From Eubacterium sp. (GTDB lineage Bacteria; Bacillota; Clostridia; Peptostreptococcales; Anaerovoracaceae): a stretch of DNA of 64,000 nucleotides. A model generated the notes under the pieces. It was not told the DNA's origin, searched no databases, and was given only the letters and a program-made list of their open reading frames with translations. Position numbers and translations under genes: made by a program. Below, in pieces: positions 1 to 7,286 of this stretch. The DNA is taken from NCBI GenBank assembly GCA_021769965.1, contig JAETRU010000007.1, forward strand, positions 41,871 to 105,870, written 5' to 3'. Position 1 is the first letter of the stretch. Every line of letters begins with the position of its first letter.

Positions 1-251
1 ACCAGATTCGCATTTGCTGCGTCAGCTTTTTCCTAGTCTTCTTTATGTGGAATTGAATTCGTTTGCTGCAGGTGTCTTTACTGCTATTACAAGGCACTAA
101 CTAAATTAAGACACGTGCCGGTCTTTCACCCGGCTTCGGGTCACCAATCTCTGGCGACTGGTTCCTTTGACTTTGGATAGGCGCGAAAGTCGTGGATCCC
201 AACATGTTAATAGTGATATTGCTGATTGTGCCTTTGTCCTCTCCCGAGGAC
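1..251 (-). ncRNA. Structured non-coding RNA, 5' portion, running off the left edge
   Basis: No convincing protein is encoded here, but the minus strand is rich in perfect stems. Close to the inferred 5' end is a hairpin with stem GTCCTC/GAGGAC (about 239-254). Next come GACTTT/AAAGTC (about 171-193), ACCCG/CGGGT around 127-142, and a long-range GTGTCTT/AAGACAC pairing (about 75-117). An extended -10 (TGCTATGAT, hexamer at 258-263) with a weak -35 GTGAAA (281-286, 17-bp spacer) would start transcription near 251. The RNA would therefore be at least 250 nt and continue leftward out of the window. I do not see tmRNA, RNase P or T-box signatures. The raiA-type RNA of Firmicutes is one family worth comparing, but I cannot confirm it by eye. 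Confidence 0.45.
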
Positions 252-257
252 ATCTTT

Positions 258-286
258 ATCATAGCAGAGAAAAAACTGCTTTTCAC
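258..286 (-). promoter_or_regulatory. Promoter of the left-edge structured RNA
   Basis: On the minus strand an extended -10, TGC-TATGAT (hexamer 258-263), is preceded at 17 bp by GTGAAA (281-286), which matches four of six -35 consensus bases. No coding start follows within a useful distance, which fits an RNA gene rather than an mRNA. Confidence 0.5.
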
Positions 287-332
287 GGAAAAAAAGGTGC
301 GAACTCTCCAAAATTTTCCAAATTAGTTTCTA

Positions 333-770
333 TCACTCCTGCGGCTGAAACTGCATCTGCTTCTGAATCCGCCGCCGCATTTGCTTTATAAACCGCTGGG
401 GCGCAGTCACCTTTACCATAGGGCCAAAGGACAGAACCCGTATCAGAATTTCCGTTTCATCATCTTTCCGATACTGCAGTTTCAACTGATAGCGGTTTTC
501 CTCAATTTGCCTGGCCTCCTTTTCTAAATGAGAAAAATGCAGCATCACCCGCTCCAGTGCATTGCGCTCATCTATCAACTCCAAAGTCAAGGACAGTTTT
601 TCTGATTCAATCAGTGCTTCTTCCGCGGCAGCATTTTTCACCTCTGCAAAAGGCTCCAGCAGCTGACAGGAACGAATCCTGCCCAGGTTGATTGTCTGCA
701 GCCTCCCATTTCTTTCACAAAAAAGCCTGAATTTATCATCTTTCGCAGAGTACTCCAATCTATACGGCAC
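333..770 (-). pseudogene. WYL-domain regulator, C-terminal half (frameshifted from 776-1258)
   Basis: This frame encodes the C-terminal half of a WYL-type regulator of the short clostridial class. It covers the beta-rich WYL core (CVPYRLEYSAKDDKFRLFC) and a basic C-terminal helix rich in Q, R and K. The only in-frame start near the front is a GTG at 768-770 with no Shine-Dalgarno sequence. The reading is open upstream through Q-K-S-L-K-C directly from the end of the preceding frame. The family normally has these two halves in one protein of about 310-320 residues, and the halves here meet exactly where one ends. I infer a single -1 (or +2) frameshift at about 776-785. It could be a real inactivating mutation, a programmed shift or a sequencing error. 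Confidence 0.6.
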
Positions 771-775
771 ACATT

Positions 776-1258
776 TCAGTGATTTCTGCCGTGTCTTCCC
801 TGAAAAACGATCTTTAACTTTCTTTTTTCGTGCAGCGCCTGCAAAATCACTTTAAAATGTTCCTGATATTTTGGATCATCATAAGAATCTCCATCGCTGT
901 ACTGATCAAAATATACCAGTGCATCCTTAGGATAAAGGGGCAATACATCTTCAAGACCTTCGGAAGACACGTCAAACAGCGCGATTCTTGGATCATCGAG
1001 AAGGGTCCGCAGCCATCTTTTTTCCAGCTCTGTGAGTCCCATCGCGGCAGGATGACAAAGGGGCGTTTTCAGGTCTTCATCAATCAGCGGCCAGCTTTCC
1101 GATTTTAATGCCTGGGGAATCACAGCAATGCTTTCTTCAAAAGCCCTGTTTCTGATGATTTCTGTCATCTCCCGCCTTGTCAGCGTTCCGGCCGCCGCCT
1201 TGTTCAATATTTCTTCCATCACGCGAAAATAAGTCCCGTAAATTTCACTGAACAGCAT
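776..1258 (-). CDS. WYL-domain regulator, N-terminal half (truncated by frameshift)
   Basis: This is the N-terminal half of a WYL transcription-factor-like protein that pairs with the larger WYL regulator upstream. The start is ATG at 1258 (MLFSEIYGTYF), with AGGAGG eight bases upstream, overlapping the end of the 1245-2543 gene by 14 bp, so translation is coupled. The visible part has a helical N-terminal region, a conserved LTELEKRWL...DPRI segment and the beginning of the WYL core (HEKRKLKIVFQG). The reading then meets TGA at 776-778 while homology continues in another frame at 333-770. As annotated the product would be about 160 residues and lack most of the WYL fold. WYL proteins bind ligands or nucleic acid through that fold, so this product is probably non-functional unless the frame is restored. 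Confidence 0.65.
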   Translation of the reverse strand: MLFSEIYGTYFRVMEEILNKAAAGTLTRREMTEIIRNRAFEESIAVIPQALKSESWPLIDEDLKTPLCHPAAMGLTELEKRWLRTLLDDPRIALFDVSSEGLEDVLPLYPKDALVYFDQYSDGDSYDDPKYQEHFKVILQALHEKRKLKIVFQGRHGRNH

Positions 1259-2543
1259 GGGTCTCTTCCTCCTCTCCATCATCTTGTTCATATATCTCAG
1301 CCATAAGTTTCAAATCTTCATAAAATCGCTCTGTTACTTCTGCATTACTGCACGACAAAGACTGAATACGGCCTGTAAAAGTTCGTATCCAGGGCAGCAT
1401 TTCCAAAGCATCATAAACCTCCGCAGAAAAACGGTATTCATTCTCACTGAGCTGCTCAATTGTCCCATTTCGTTTCTCCCGGTTCAGTCTCTGCAGGATA
1501 TGGTCTTCTCCTTTTTCTACGCGAACAATCATTTCAATGTGTTCCGTCAGGGTTCTGTCCGTGCCGTCGCCCCCTGTGGAAACACCCCAGAGATGCTGCT
1601 GAAATGCCTCACATTTTTCTTTCAGCATTTCATAGTCAGGCACAGCCTTGCCAGTTTTCACTTCATAGATTCTGTCAAGACGGAAAAAACGGAATTTCTG
1701 GTACAGAAAATGCCAACACAGGAGATACTGCCTTCCGGTCTGCGTACTGATCAGCACTTTCATCGGGCAGACCTGATGATCATGTCCCTCTTCACGCAGT
1801 GCATTTCTTCTGATATTGATGTGAATTTCTTTGTCCTCACCGATTGCGGTGAGGATTTCGAGCAGAATCTGACTGTCCAGCGCATGCAGAATATAATGAT
1901 GTTTAAAGGAGAATACAGATTCCGTTTCATCATGACATGCCGGACTCTGATCCAGAATATACGCCCCGATTACGCCTAAAGGACCCGCCTCAGCAAAAAA
2001 TCCCGCCGCGTCTTTCCATGCAGCGACCGGTACACTGCTGTCTTTCAAACGATAGAGCGTATCCCTGCCGCTTTTTTCTTTTACAAGCAAACCCTCTTTT
2101 ACATATTCCTGTAATTTTTTTCTGACTGTTGATTCGTCGATGTTTTTTTCAGAAGAAAAATGGATCAGATACCGGTCATAAATCTCATCGGCAATCTCTC
2201 TGGCTGAAAGCGCTGTTTCCTCCGCCAGCAAATCCAGAATATAAAAGTGAAGCATGATGTCATTATCTGTAAAGCTCTTTGCTTTGAAGGCCTGATAGAG
2301 CGGATTTTTTACAATGGCGCTGCTGTCCACCGACAGAAAAACCCGCTTTCCCTCTTTATCCTGACGGAAAGACATATATTCTCCCAGCCAGCTTTCGATA
2401 CGTCTTTTCTCGTTATCATAACTGCGCCCGCTTATGCCCTTTTCTTCGCCGAACTCACTGCGGCTGCGAAATCCATAGACATAAAAGTCGCGAAGATACT
2501 CCCTGGTGCGGTCAAAGTTTTTTATCAGTTCTTTATACGCCAT
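1245..2543 (-). CDS. WYL domain-containing transcriptional regulator
   Basis: A 432-residue protein of the WYL regulator family. The first ~70 residues are basic and helical (RTREYLRDFYVYGFRSRSEF), typical of clostridial members. A winged-helix-like segment follows at about 90-165 (SAREIADEIYDRY ... STVRKKLQEYVKEGLL), then a WYL sensory region at about 225-310 with the KVLISTQTGRQYLLCWH strand, and a C-terminal extension. The start is an ATG preceded by AAGGAGAGGTGAAACC. It sits first in a two-gene unit with the frameshifted WYL partner, which it overlaps, and follows the DUF4143 ATPase gene by 35 bp. Such pairs are common in Clostridia. Their targets are unknown, and nothing here points to one. 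Confidence 0.8.
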   Translation of the reverse strand: MAYKELIKNFDRTREYLRDFYVYGFRSRSEFGEEKGISGRSYDNEKRRIESWLGEYMSFRQDKEGKRVFLSVDSSAIVKNPLYQAFKAKSFTDNDIMLHFYILDLLAEETALSAREIADEIYDRYLIHFSSEKNIDESTVRKKLQEYVKEGLLVKEKSGRDTLYRLKDSSVPVAAWKDAAGFFAEAGPLGVIGAYILDQSPACHDETESVFSFKHHYILHALDSQILLEILTAIGEDKEIHINIRRNALREEGHDHQVCPMKVLISTQTGRQYLLCWHFLYQKFRFFRLDRIYEVKTGKAVPDYEMLKEKCEAFQQHLWGVSTGGDGTDRTLTEHIEMIVRVEKGEDHILQRLNREKRNGTIEQLSENEYRFSAEVYDALEMLPWIRTFTGRIQSLSCSNAEVTERFYEDLKLMAEIYEQDDGEEEETHAVQ

Positions 2544-2578
2544 GGTTTCACCTCTCCTTTAGTTCTTCCATACCAAGC

Positions 2579-3802
2579 TCAGTTCCATTCTTCTGCAGTG
2601 AGAAAATCCCTGATATTTCTATGCTTGATTCCATCTCTGCTCATATCAAGTTCATCCATGGTCACTACATACTTTGGGAAGTTATCCCGGATGCTGTCAT
2701 AGGCGCCGAACTCTCTTTTGACAGTATCTTCAGATGCCAAAAGGTAAGCCACCTGCACATAGAGCTTCTCTCCTCTTTTGTCGCAGACAAAGTCAATTTC
2801 CTTTTCCCCGGCTCTGCCTGCCGTAACCGAATATCCGCGACGCAGCAGTTCCATATATACGATATTTTCGAGGACCAGATTGATGTCGCGCATATTGCCG
2901 CCAAATACAGCTTCTCTGATACCGTGATCAGCAATGTAGTATTTTTCATTGGAGGCAAGTATCTGCTTTCCATGCAGATCTTCTCTCTTAACCTGATAAA
3001 ACAAATACGCATCACAACAGTACCTGATATAGTTTAGAACTGTTTCTGCAGATACAGTTCGATGCTCGCTCCGGAAAAATTTTACAAGTGACGTTGCAGA
3101 AAAAGTCGTTCCCACATTTGCCATGATGTAAGCAATAATTCGTTCAAGCAGGTCAATATCACGAATTTTATTTCTCTTGACGATATCCTTAAGCTGGATG
3201 GAATTGAAAAGGTCTGTAAAATACTGCATAGATGGCGCATCTGCAAATCCAAGATTAGCGAGATATGGCATTCCCCCGGCCAAAAGATACTTATGAAAGC
3301 ACTTTGCCTGAGACGCATCCGGTTCTACCGTATGATACAGCTCCAGAAATTCCGCAAAGGAAAACGGATAGATCACAAACTCTGCATAGCGTCCTCCCAG
3401 ATAAGTTGCGAGCTCACCTGACAGAAGCTTTGCGTTAGAACCGGTGATATAGATGTCACAGTCCAAAGCGACACGAAAAGAGTTGATGCACTTTTCCCAT
3501 CCCTGCACTTCCTGAATCTCATCAAAGAAAAGATACACTTTTCCGTCAATGGTCTTTGCTCTTTTCACAACTTCTTCATGCAGCTTTTTTGCGGTCAGCA
3601 GATGAGAATAACTCAAATCCTCAAAGTTGATAGAAATAAACTGCGACGAATTGATACCATCCGCGATCAGTTCCTCTTTTATAAGTTCCAGCATAACCGA
3701 TTTTCCGCAGCGCCGAATACCAGTCATCACCTTAACCAGTTCGCCCCCGATAAACGGACGAATACGGCTCATATACATTTCACGTTTGATCATCAAGTTC
3801 AT
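2579..3802 (-). CDS. AAA family ATPase with DUF4143 domain
   Basis: A P-loop ATPase of the AAA_14/DUF4143 family, about 400 residues. Walker A is GIRRCGKS (residues 28-35) and Walker B is VYLFFDEIQ (about 89-97). The sensor region reads DIYITGSNAKLLSGE. The C-terminal DUF4143 part contains the nuclease-like motif EIDFVC followed by YVQVAYLL, as in PD-(D/E)XK-type folds. Two starts are possible: ATG at 3802 abuts GGGG, while ATG at 3793 (MIKREMY) has AGGGG nine bases upstream and is the better start. The family is abundant in anaerobes, often standalone, and its role is unsettled; links to DNA processing and mobile elements have been suggested. A promoter and an 18-bp direct repeat lie just upstream. 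Confidence 0.88.
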   Translation of the reverse strand: MNLMIKREMYMSRIRPFIGGELVKVMTGIRRCGKSVMLELIKEELIADGINSSQFISINFEDLSYSHLLTAKKLHEEVVKRAKTIDGKVYLFFDEIQEVQGWEKCINSFRVALDCDIYITGSNAKLLSGELATYLGGRYAEFVIYPFSFAEFLELYHTVEPDASQAKCFHKYLLAGGMPYLANLGFADAPSMQYFTDLFNSIQLKDIVKRNKIRDIDLLERIIAYIMANVGTTFSATSLVKFFRSEHRTVSAETVLNYIRYCCDAYLFYQVKREDLHGKQILASNEKYYIADHGIREAVFGGNMRDINLVLENIVYMELLRRGYSVTAGRAGEKEIDFVCDKRGEKLYVQVAYLLASEDTVKREFGAYDSIRDNFPKYVVTMDELDMSRDGIKHRNIRDFLTAEEWN

Positions 3803-3825
3803 CCCCTTTTCCTGTAATTAACCAT

Positions 3826-3854
3826 AGTATATCCCAATTACAGCGAAAAAACAA
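3826..3854 (-). promoter_or_regulatory. Promoter of the DUF4143 ATPase gene
   Basis: Minus-strand -35 TTGTTT (3849-3854) and -10 TATACT (3826-3831) with a 17-bp spacer. The -10 lies about 30 bp upstream of the ATPase start codons. Confidence 0.55.
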
Positions 3855-3868
3855 CGATAAATTTCAAG

Positions 3869-3926
3869 TTTTATCAGTTATATCTTATAAAATGCACGAT
3901 TAATTAAATTTTATCAGTTATATCTT
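3869..3926 (-). repeat. 18-bp direct repeat upstream of the ATPase promoter (possible operator)
   Basis: TTTTATCAGTTATATCTT occurs perfectly at 3869-3886 and again at 3909-3926, a 40-bp start-to-start spacing (about four helical turns). The proximal copy ends 14 bp upstream of the -35 box. Position and spacing suit an activator or autoregulatory operator. No regulator can be assigned. Confidence 0.6.
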
Positions 3927-3960
3927 CATCAAAGAGTGTCCAGACCAGAGACTAAGCCAT

Positions 3961-4012
3961 TAAAAATGGCACCTCAGACAACCTTTACGGATGCTTGAAG
4001 TGCCGTATTTTT
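3961..4012 (-). terminator. Rho-independent terminator after the XRE regulator gene
   Basis: GGCACTTCA (minus, 3996-4004) pairs with TGAGGTGCC (3968-3976) in a nine-pair stem followed by ATTTTTAA on the minus strand. On the plus strand the same stem is followed by GTATTTTTA, so it may work in both directions. It lies 43 bp past the stop of the XRE gene. Confidence 0.65.
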
Positions 4013-4046
4013 ACTTAATCCCCACACGATTATTTAGAGTGTTCTC

Positions 4047-4754
4047 CTATCGCCTGTCCACCGTCAGCATATTATCCCGTTTCAGACGTTGGATATCCTC
4101 TTTATCAAAGGTCAGAAGCCGGCACAGTTCCTCGGTCTCGGCCAGCTGCACCGGAGAAAGAATCACTTTGATAGCATTCGGCGTCATGGTGGTGTAGGAA
4201 ATGCTGGACAGCAGTCCCATGTTGTAGCCGTTGTTGTCCAGACTTTCCAGGCAGCATAAAAAGGTATGCTCCGTGCTGTTTCTGCGGTTGACAAACTGAT
4301 AGTTCAAAATCGGTCCTTCTTTGGACATAGAGCCCTCATAAATGCCTCTGCATTTTTCCAGATGCTCAAAAGATGGTACGTCATAGAAGAAGGTAACATC
4401 CAGATTTCCCTGCTCACCGGAGTAATGATCCAGCACGCTTCTGGTCACCTGACTGCCTCTGCGGGCATAGGAATAGAGATACTGGCGGCTCTGTCTCCCG
4501 CCAGACACGGCGCTGTCTCCGACAGTCTTTGGCAGTGCCATCAGCTTGGCCGGAGCAACGCCCAGCGCCGCAGAAATATCAAAAAAAGTCTCCAGATCTA
4601 CAGAGATCAGACCGTTTTCATATTTCGATACCGTAGCCTTGCTCTTATGTATCCTATCAGCAAATTCCTGCAGCGACATGCCCAATGCAAGCCGATACAT
4701 GCGGATCTGTCTCCCTGTTTCTTTCAGTCGCTCGCTCAAAGATGGATCCTCCAT
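4047..4754 (-). CDS. XRE-family HTH transcriptional regulator
   Basis: A 235-residue regulator. Residues about 10-70 form a Cro/C1-type helix-turn-helix (IRMYRLALGMSLQEFADRI...KATVSKYENG). The remaining ~165 residues form a C-terminal domain I do not recognise, rich in Cys and Tyr (GNLDVTFFYDVPSFEHLEKCRG). The promoter is clear: TTGCCA (4794-4799), 17 bp, TATAAT (4771-4776). Its start point would be only about 10 nt before the ATG and no Shine-Dalgarno is visible, so the mRNA may be nearly leaderless. It lies just downstream of kbl on the same strand but has its own promoter and terminator. It is a candidate regulator of the tdh-kbl operon by position only. Confidence 0.85.
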   Translation of the reverse strand: MEDPSLSERLKETGRQIRMYRLALGMSLQEFADRIHKSKATVSKYENGLISVDLETFFDISAALGVAPAKLMALPKTVGDSAVSGGRQSRQYLYSYARRGSQVTRSVLDHYSGEQGNLDVTFFYDVPSFEHLEKCRGIYEGSMSKEGPILNYQFVNRRNSTEHTFLCCLESLDNNGYNMGLLSSISYTTMTPNAIKVILSPVQLAETEELCRLLTFDKEDIQRLKRDNMLTVDRR

Positions 4755-4770
4755 TTTCTAAGATGCTTTT

Positions 4771-4799
4771 ATTATATGCACAAAACAGCCCTTTGGCAA
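4771..4799 (-). promoter_or_regulatory. Promoter of the XRE regulator gene
   Basis: TTGCCA (4794-4799) and a perfect TATAAT (4771-4776) spaced 17 bp on the minus strand, in the 74-bp gap between kbl and the XRE gene. The predicted start point gives a very short 5' leader. Confidence 0.65.
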
Positions 4800-4828
4800 G
4801 GACGGATTCCCATACCGGCCAAAACTGC

Positions 4829-6025
4829 TTATCCTTCAATCTCTTTCCTTGTTTCTTTGAACGCTTCCACAATGAAGTCGATATCCTCCCTCGTATGACC
4901 GGCGCACAGCTGGGTCCGTATCCGTGCTCTGCCCTTCGGCACCACCGGATAGGAAAAAGCGACCACATACACGCCCTTTTCCACCATCCTTTTCGCGTAC
5001 GCTGCGGCCAGCTTCTCGTCATACAGCATCACCGGCACGCACGGGTGCACACCATCGATGATGTCAAAGCCTTCTTCCGCCAGTCTGCGCCGATAATAAC
5101 CGGTGATCTCTTCCAGGTGGTCACGAAGCTCTGTGCTTTCCTCAAGCATATTGAGCACCTCGATCCCCGCTCCCACAATGGAAGGAGCCAGTGTGTTGGA
5201 GAACAGATACGGCCGGCTTCTCTGGCGCAGCAGCTCCACGATCTCAGATCTGGCACAGGTATAGCCGCCGGATGCGCCGCCCAGTGCCTTTCCCAGCGTA
5301 CCGGTCAGAATATCGATCCGGCCCTGAACGCCGCAGTATTCCGGCGTTCCTCTGCCAGTCTTTCCCACAAATCCTGCCGCGTGGCTGTCGTCCACCATGA
5401 CCAGCGCATTATACCTGTCCGCCAGATCACAGATGCCGGAAAGATCCGCGATGATGCCGTCCATGGAGAACACGCCGTCTGTTGCGATCAGCTTGATCCG
5501 CGCGCCCGCCGCGTCAGCCTCCTTCAGTTTCCTCTCCAGATCAGCCATGTCATTATTCTTGTATCTGTAGCGCTTCGCTTTGCACAGACGTATCCCGTCG
5601 ATAATAGAAGCATGATTCAGTTCATCACTGATAACCGCGTCCTCTTCCGTCAGGATCGTCTCAAAAAGTCCGCCATTGGCGTCAAAGCAGGAGGCGTACA
5701 AAATCGTATCCTCCATACCGAAAAAGCTGCTCAGCTTTTTCTCCAGAGCCTTATGAATATCCTGCGTTCCGCAGATAAAGCGTACCGACGACATGCCGTA
5801 ACCCTTCTCATCAAAAGCGTCTTTGGCCGCTTTGATCAGTCTGGTGCTGTCCGCCAGGCCCAGATAGTTGTTTGCGCACATATTGATAACTTCACGGCCG
5901 TCAGAAAGGCGGACGCGGGGTCCCTGCACGGATGTGATCACTAGTTCATCCTTATACAGACTGGCCTCCCGGATGCCGTCGATCTCCCTGGCATAATACT
6001 TTAACAGATCGTCTTTTCTTGACAT
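4829..6025 (-). CDS. kbl: Glycine C-acetyltransferase (2-amino-3-ketobutyrate CoA ligase)
   Basis: A PLP enzyme of the alpha-oxoamine synthase family. It cleaves 2-amino-3-ketobutyrate with CoA to glycine and acetyl-CoA, completing threonine breakdown started by Tdh. The 398-residue length is normal. Visible motifs are NNYLGL near the N-terminus, [19 protein letters not shown], and the PLP-lysine segment [14 protein letters not shown] (Lys about 246). The start is ATG 6025 ([11 protein letters not shown]) with GGGAG eight bases upstream, two bases after the tdh stop. A GTG further upstream would overlap tdh and is less likely. It forms an operon with tdh under the promoter at 7110-7139. Confidence 0.95.
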   Translation of the reverse strand: MSRKDDLLKYYAREIDGIREASLYKDELVITSVQGPRVRLSDGREVINMCANNYLGLADSTRLIKAAKDAFDEKGYGMSSVRFICGTQDIHKALEKKLSSFFGMEDTILYASCFDANGGLFETILTEEDAVISDELNHASIIDGIRLCKAKRYRYKNNDMADLERKLKEADAAGARIKLIATDGVFSMDGIIADLSGICDLADRYNALVMVDDSHAAGFVGKTGRGTPEYCGVQGRIDILTGTLGKALGGASGGYTCARSEIVELLRQRSRPYLFSNTLAPSIVGAGIEVLNMLEESTELRDHLEEITGYYRRRLAEEGFDIIDGVHPCVPVMLYDEKLAAAYAKRMVEKGVYVVAFSYPVVPKGRARIRTQLCAGHTREDIDFIVEAFKETRKEIEG

Positions 6026-6027
6026 GA

Positions 6028-7077
6028 CTATTCTCCCTTCGTCCAATTTAAAATAACTTTTCCGGAATTACCGGAAATCATAGCTTCAAATCCTTTTTCG
6101 TAATCCTCAGCGTCAAACCTGTGCGTAATGATGGCAGAAATGTCCAGGCCGCTCTGCAGCATGACTGTCATCTTATACCAGGTATCCCAGACCTTGCGTC
6201 CGTAGATTCCTCGCAGATTCAGTCCGTTGAAAATAACGGTTTCCAGATCTACCGGCGTCTGTTTTCCCTGCAGACCCAGAAGTGCGATCTTTCCTCCATG
6301 TTTCATATTTTTGATCATGGAGGAAAGTCCCGCAGGACTTCCTGACATTTCCATACCGATATCAAAGCCTTCCTTCATGTCCAGCTCCTGCATAACGTCC
6401 GGAAGCTTCTCGCGGTTCAGGTCAACGGCGCGGTCCGCTCCCAGTTTTTCTGCCAGTTTCAGCCGGTACGGATTGAAGTCTGTCACCACCACGTGGCGCG
6501 CGCCGGAAAACTTTGCTGTCGCGGCAGCCATACAGCCGATAGGCCCCGCTCCCGCGATCAAAACATCTTCGCCCAGGCTGTCGTAGGAGAGCGCCGTATG
6601 TACTGCGTTTCCGAACGGATCAAAGACAGCGTACAGTTCTTCAGCAATATTTTCACTGCATCGCCACACGTTTTCCTGTGGAATGACCAGATACTCGGCA
6701 AAAGCGCCGTTTCGGTTGACGCCGACGCCTTTGGCGTCTTTGCAGTTTTCCTTATGTCCCTCCAGACAGTTGCGACAGTGACCGCAGGTAATATGCCCTT
6801 CGCCGGAGACCAGCTCGCCTATGGCAAAGTTCCTGACATTACTGCCTGTTTCAACGATCTCGCCTACATACTCATGACCCGCTGTCAGCCCCAGTGGAAT
6901 CGTGTCCTGCGCCCACTGATTCCACTGATAAATATGGACGTCCGTTCCACAGATCGCCGTCTTATGTATCCGGATCTTCACATCATCAGGACCGACCTCA
7001 GGAACAGGCACCCGTTTTCTCGTAAGGCCGGGAGCCGCCCTGTCCTTCACTAAAGCCCACATGGTATTTTCACTCAT
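6028..7077 (-). CDS. tdh: L-threonine 3-dehydrogenase
   Basis: A zinc-dependent medium-chain dehydrogenase of 349 residues. It oxidises L-threonine to 2-amino-3-ketobutyrate with NAD+. Catalytic zinc ligands are visible as Cys43 (CGTDVH) and His68-Glu69 (GHEY). The structural zinc site has Cys98, Cys101, Cys104 and Cys112. The Rossmann motif is [10 protein letters not shown] near residue 175. The combination with kbl immediately downstream fixes the substrate better than sequence alone, since related sorbitol/butanediol dehydrogenases look similar. An AGGAG lies 11 bases before the ATG. Transcription starts from a strong promoter preceded by two palindromic operators. Confidence 0.95.
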   Translation of the reverse strand: MSENTMWALVKDRAAPGLTRKRVPVPEVGPDDVKIRIHKTAICGTDVHIYQWNQWAQDTIPLGLTAGHEYVGEIVETGSNVRNFAIGELVSGEGHITCGHCRNCLEGHKENCKDAKGVGVNRNGAFAEYLVIPQENVWRCSENIAEELYAVFDPFGNAVHTALSYDSLGEDVLIAGAGPIGCMAAATAKFSGARHVVVTDFNPYRLKLAEKLGADRAVDLNREKLPDVMQELDMKEGFDIGMEMSGSPAGLSSMIKNMKHGGKIALLGLQGKQTPVDLETVIFNGLNLRGIYGRKVWDTWYKMTVMLQSGLDISAIITHRFDAEDYEKGFEAMISGNSGKVILNWTKGE

Positions 7078-7109
7078 CTTTTATCACGCTCCTGTTTTTT
7101 GATGAGAGC

Positions 7110-7139
7110 ATTATACCCTTTCACATCCCGAAAGTGCAA
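7110..7139 (-). promoter_or_regulatory. Promoter of the tdh-kbl operon
   Basis: TTGCAC (7134-7139) and a perfect TATAAT (7110-7115) with an 18-bp spacer on the minus strand, 33 bp before the tdh start codon. Confidence 0.75.
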
Positions 7140-7149
7140 CCGGACATCC

Positions 7150-7196
7150 GTTTCATATGATGAAACAGATACAGAGTTCGTTTCATCATACGAAAT
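7150..7196 (-). promoter_or_regulatory. Two palindromic operators upstream of tdh-kbl
   Basis: GTTTCATATGATGAAAC (7150-7166) is a perfect palindrome with a 3-bp centre. A second copy at 7180-7196 matches its reverse complement at 15 of 17 positions. The copies are exactly 30 bp apart, so they lie on the same DNA face. They begin 10 bp upstream of the -35 box, with centres near -55 and -85. This position is typical for activator sites rather than simple repression. Confidence 0.65.
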
Positions 7197-7235
7197 GTTT
7201 TATCAAAACTAACTGACTTTTCACTATTCTTTCAA

Positions 7236-7270
7236 GAAAAAAACCCCAAATTCAAAGATCTGGGGATTTT
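7236..7270 (-). terminator. Terminator after the acyl-CoA ligase gene
   Basis: On the minus strand CCCCAGAT pairs with ATTTGGGG (one G-T pair) around a short loop, followed by a run of seven T residues. It begins about 17 bp past the stop codon at 7287. Confidence 0.8.
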
Positions 7271-7286
7271 GATGAAACACAGGGAT

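Noticed and set aside
1..286. tmRNA or short protein on the minus strand
   Set aside because: No GG-rich 5' end with TTCGAC and no tag reading frame ending in ALAA-like residues. The 61-codon frame has no ribosome site and its sequence is dominated by perfect RNA stems.
4685..5944. 419-codon plus-strand frame
   Set aside because: Antisense shadow of kbl; no domain and no initiation signal.
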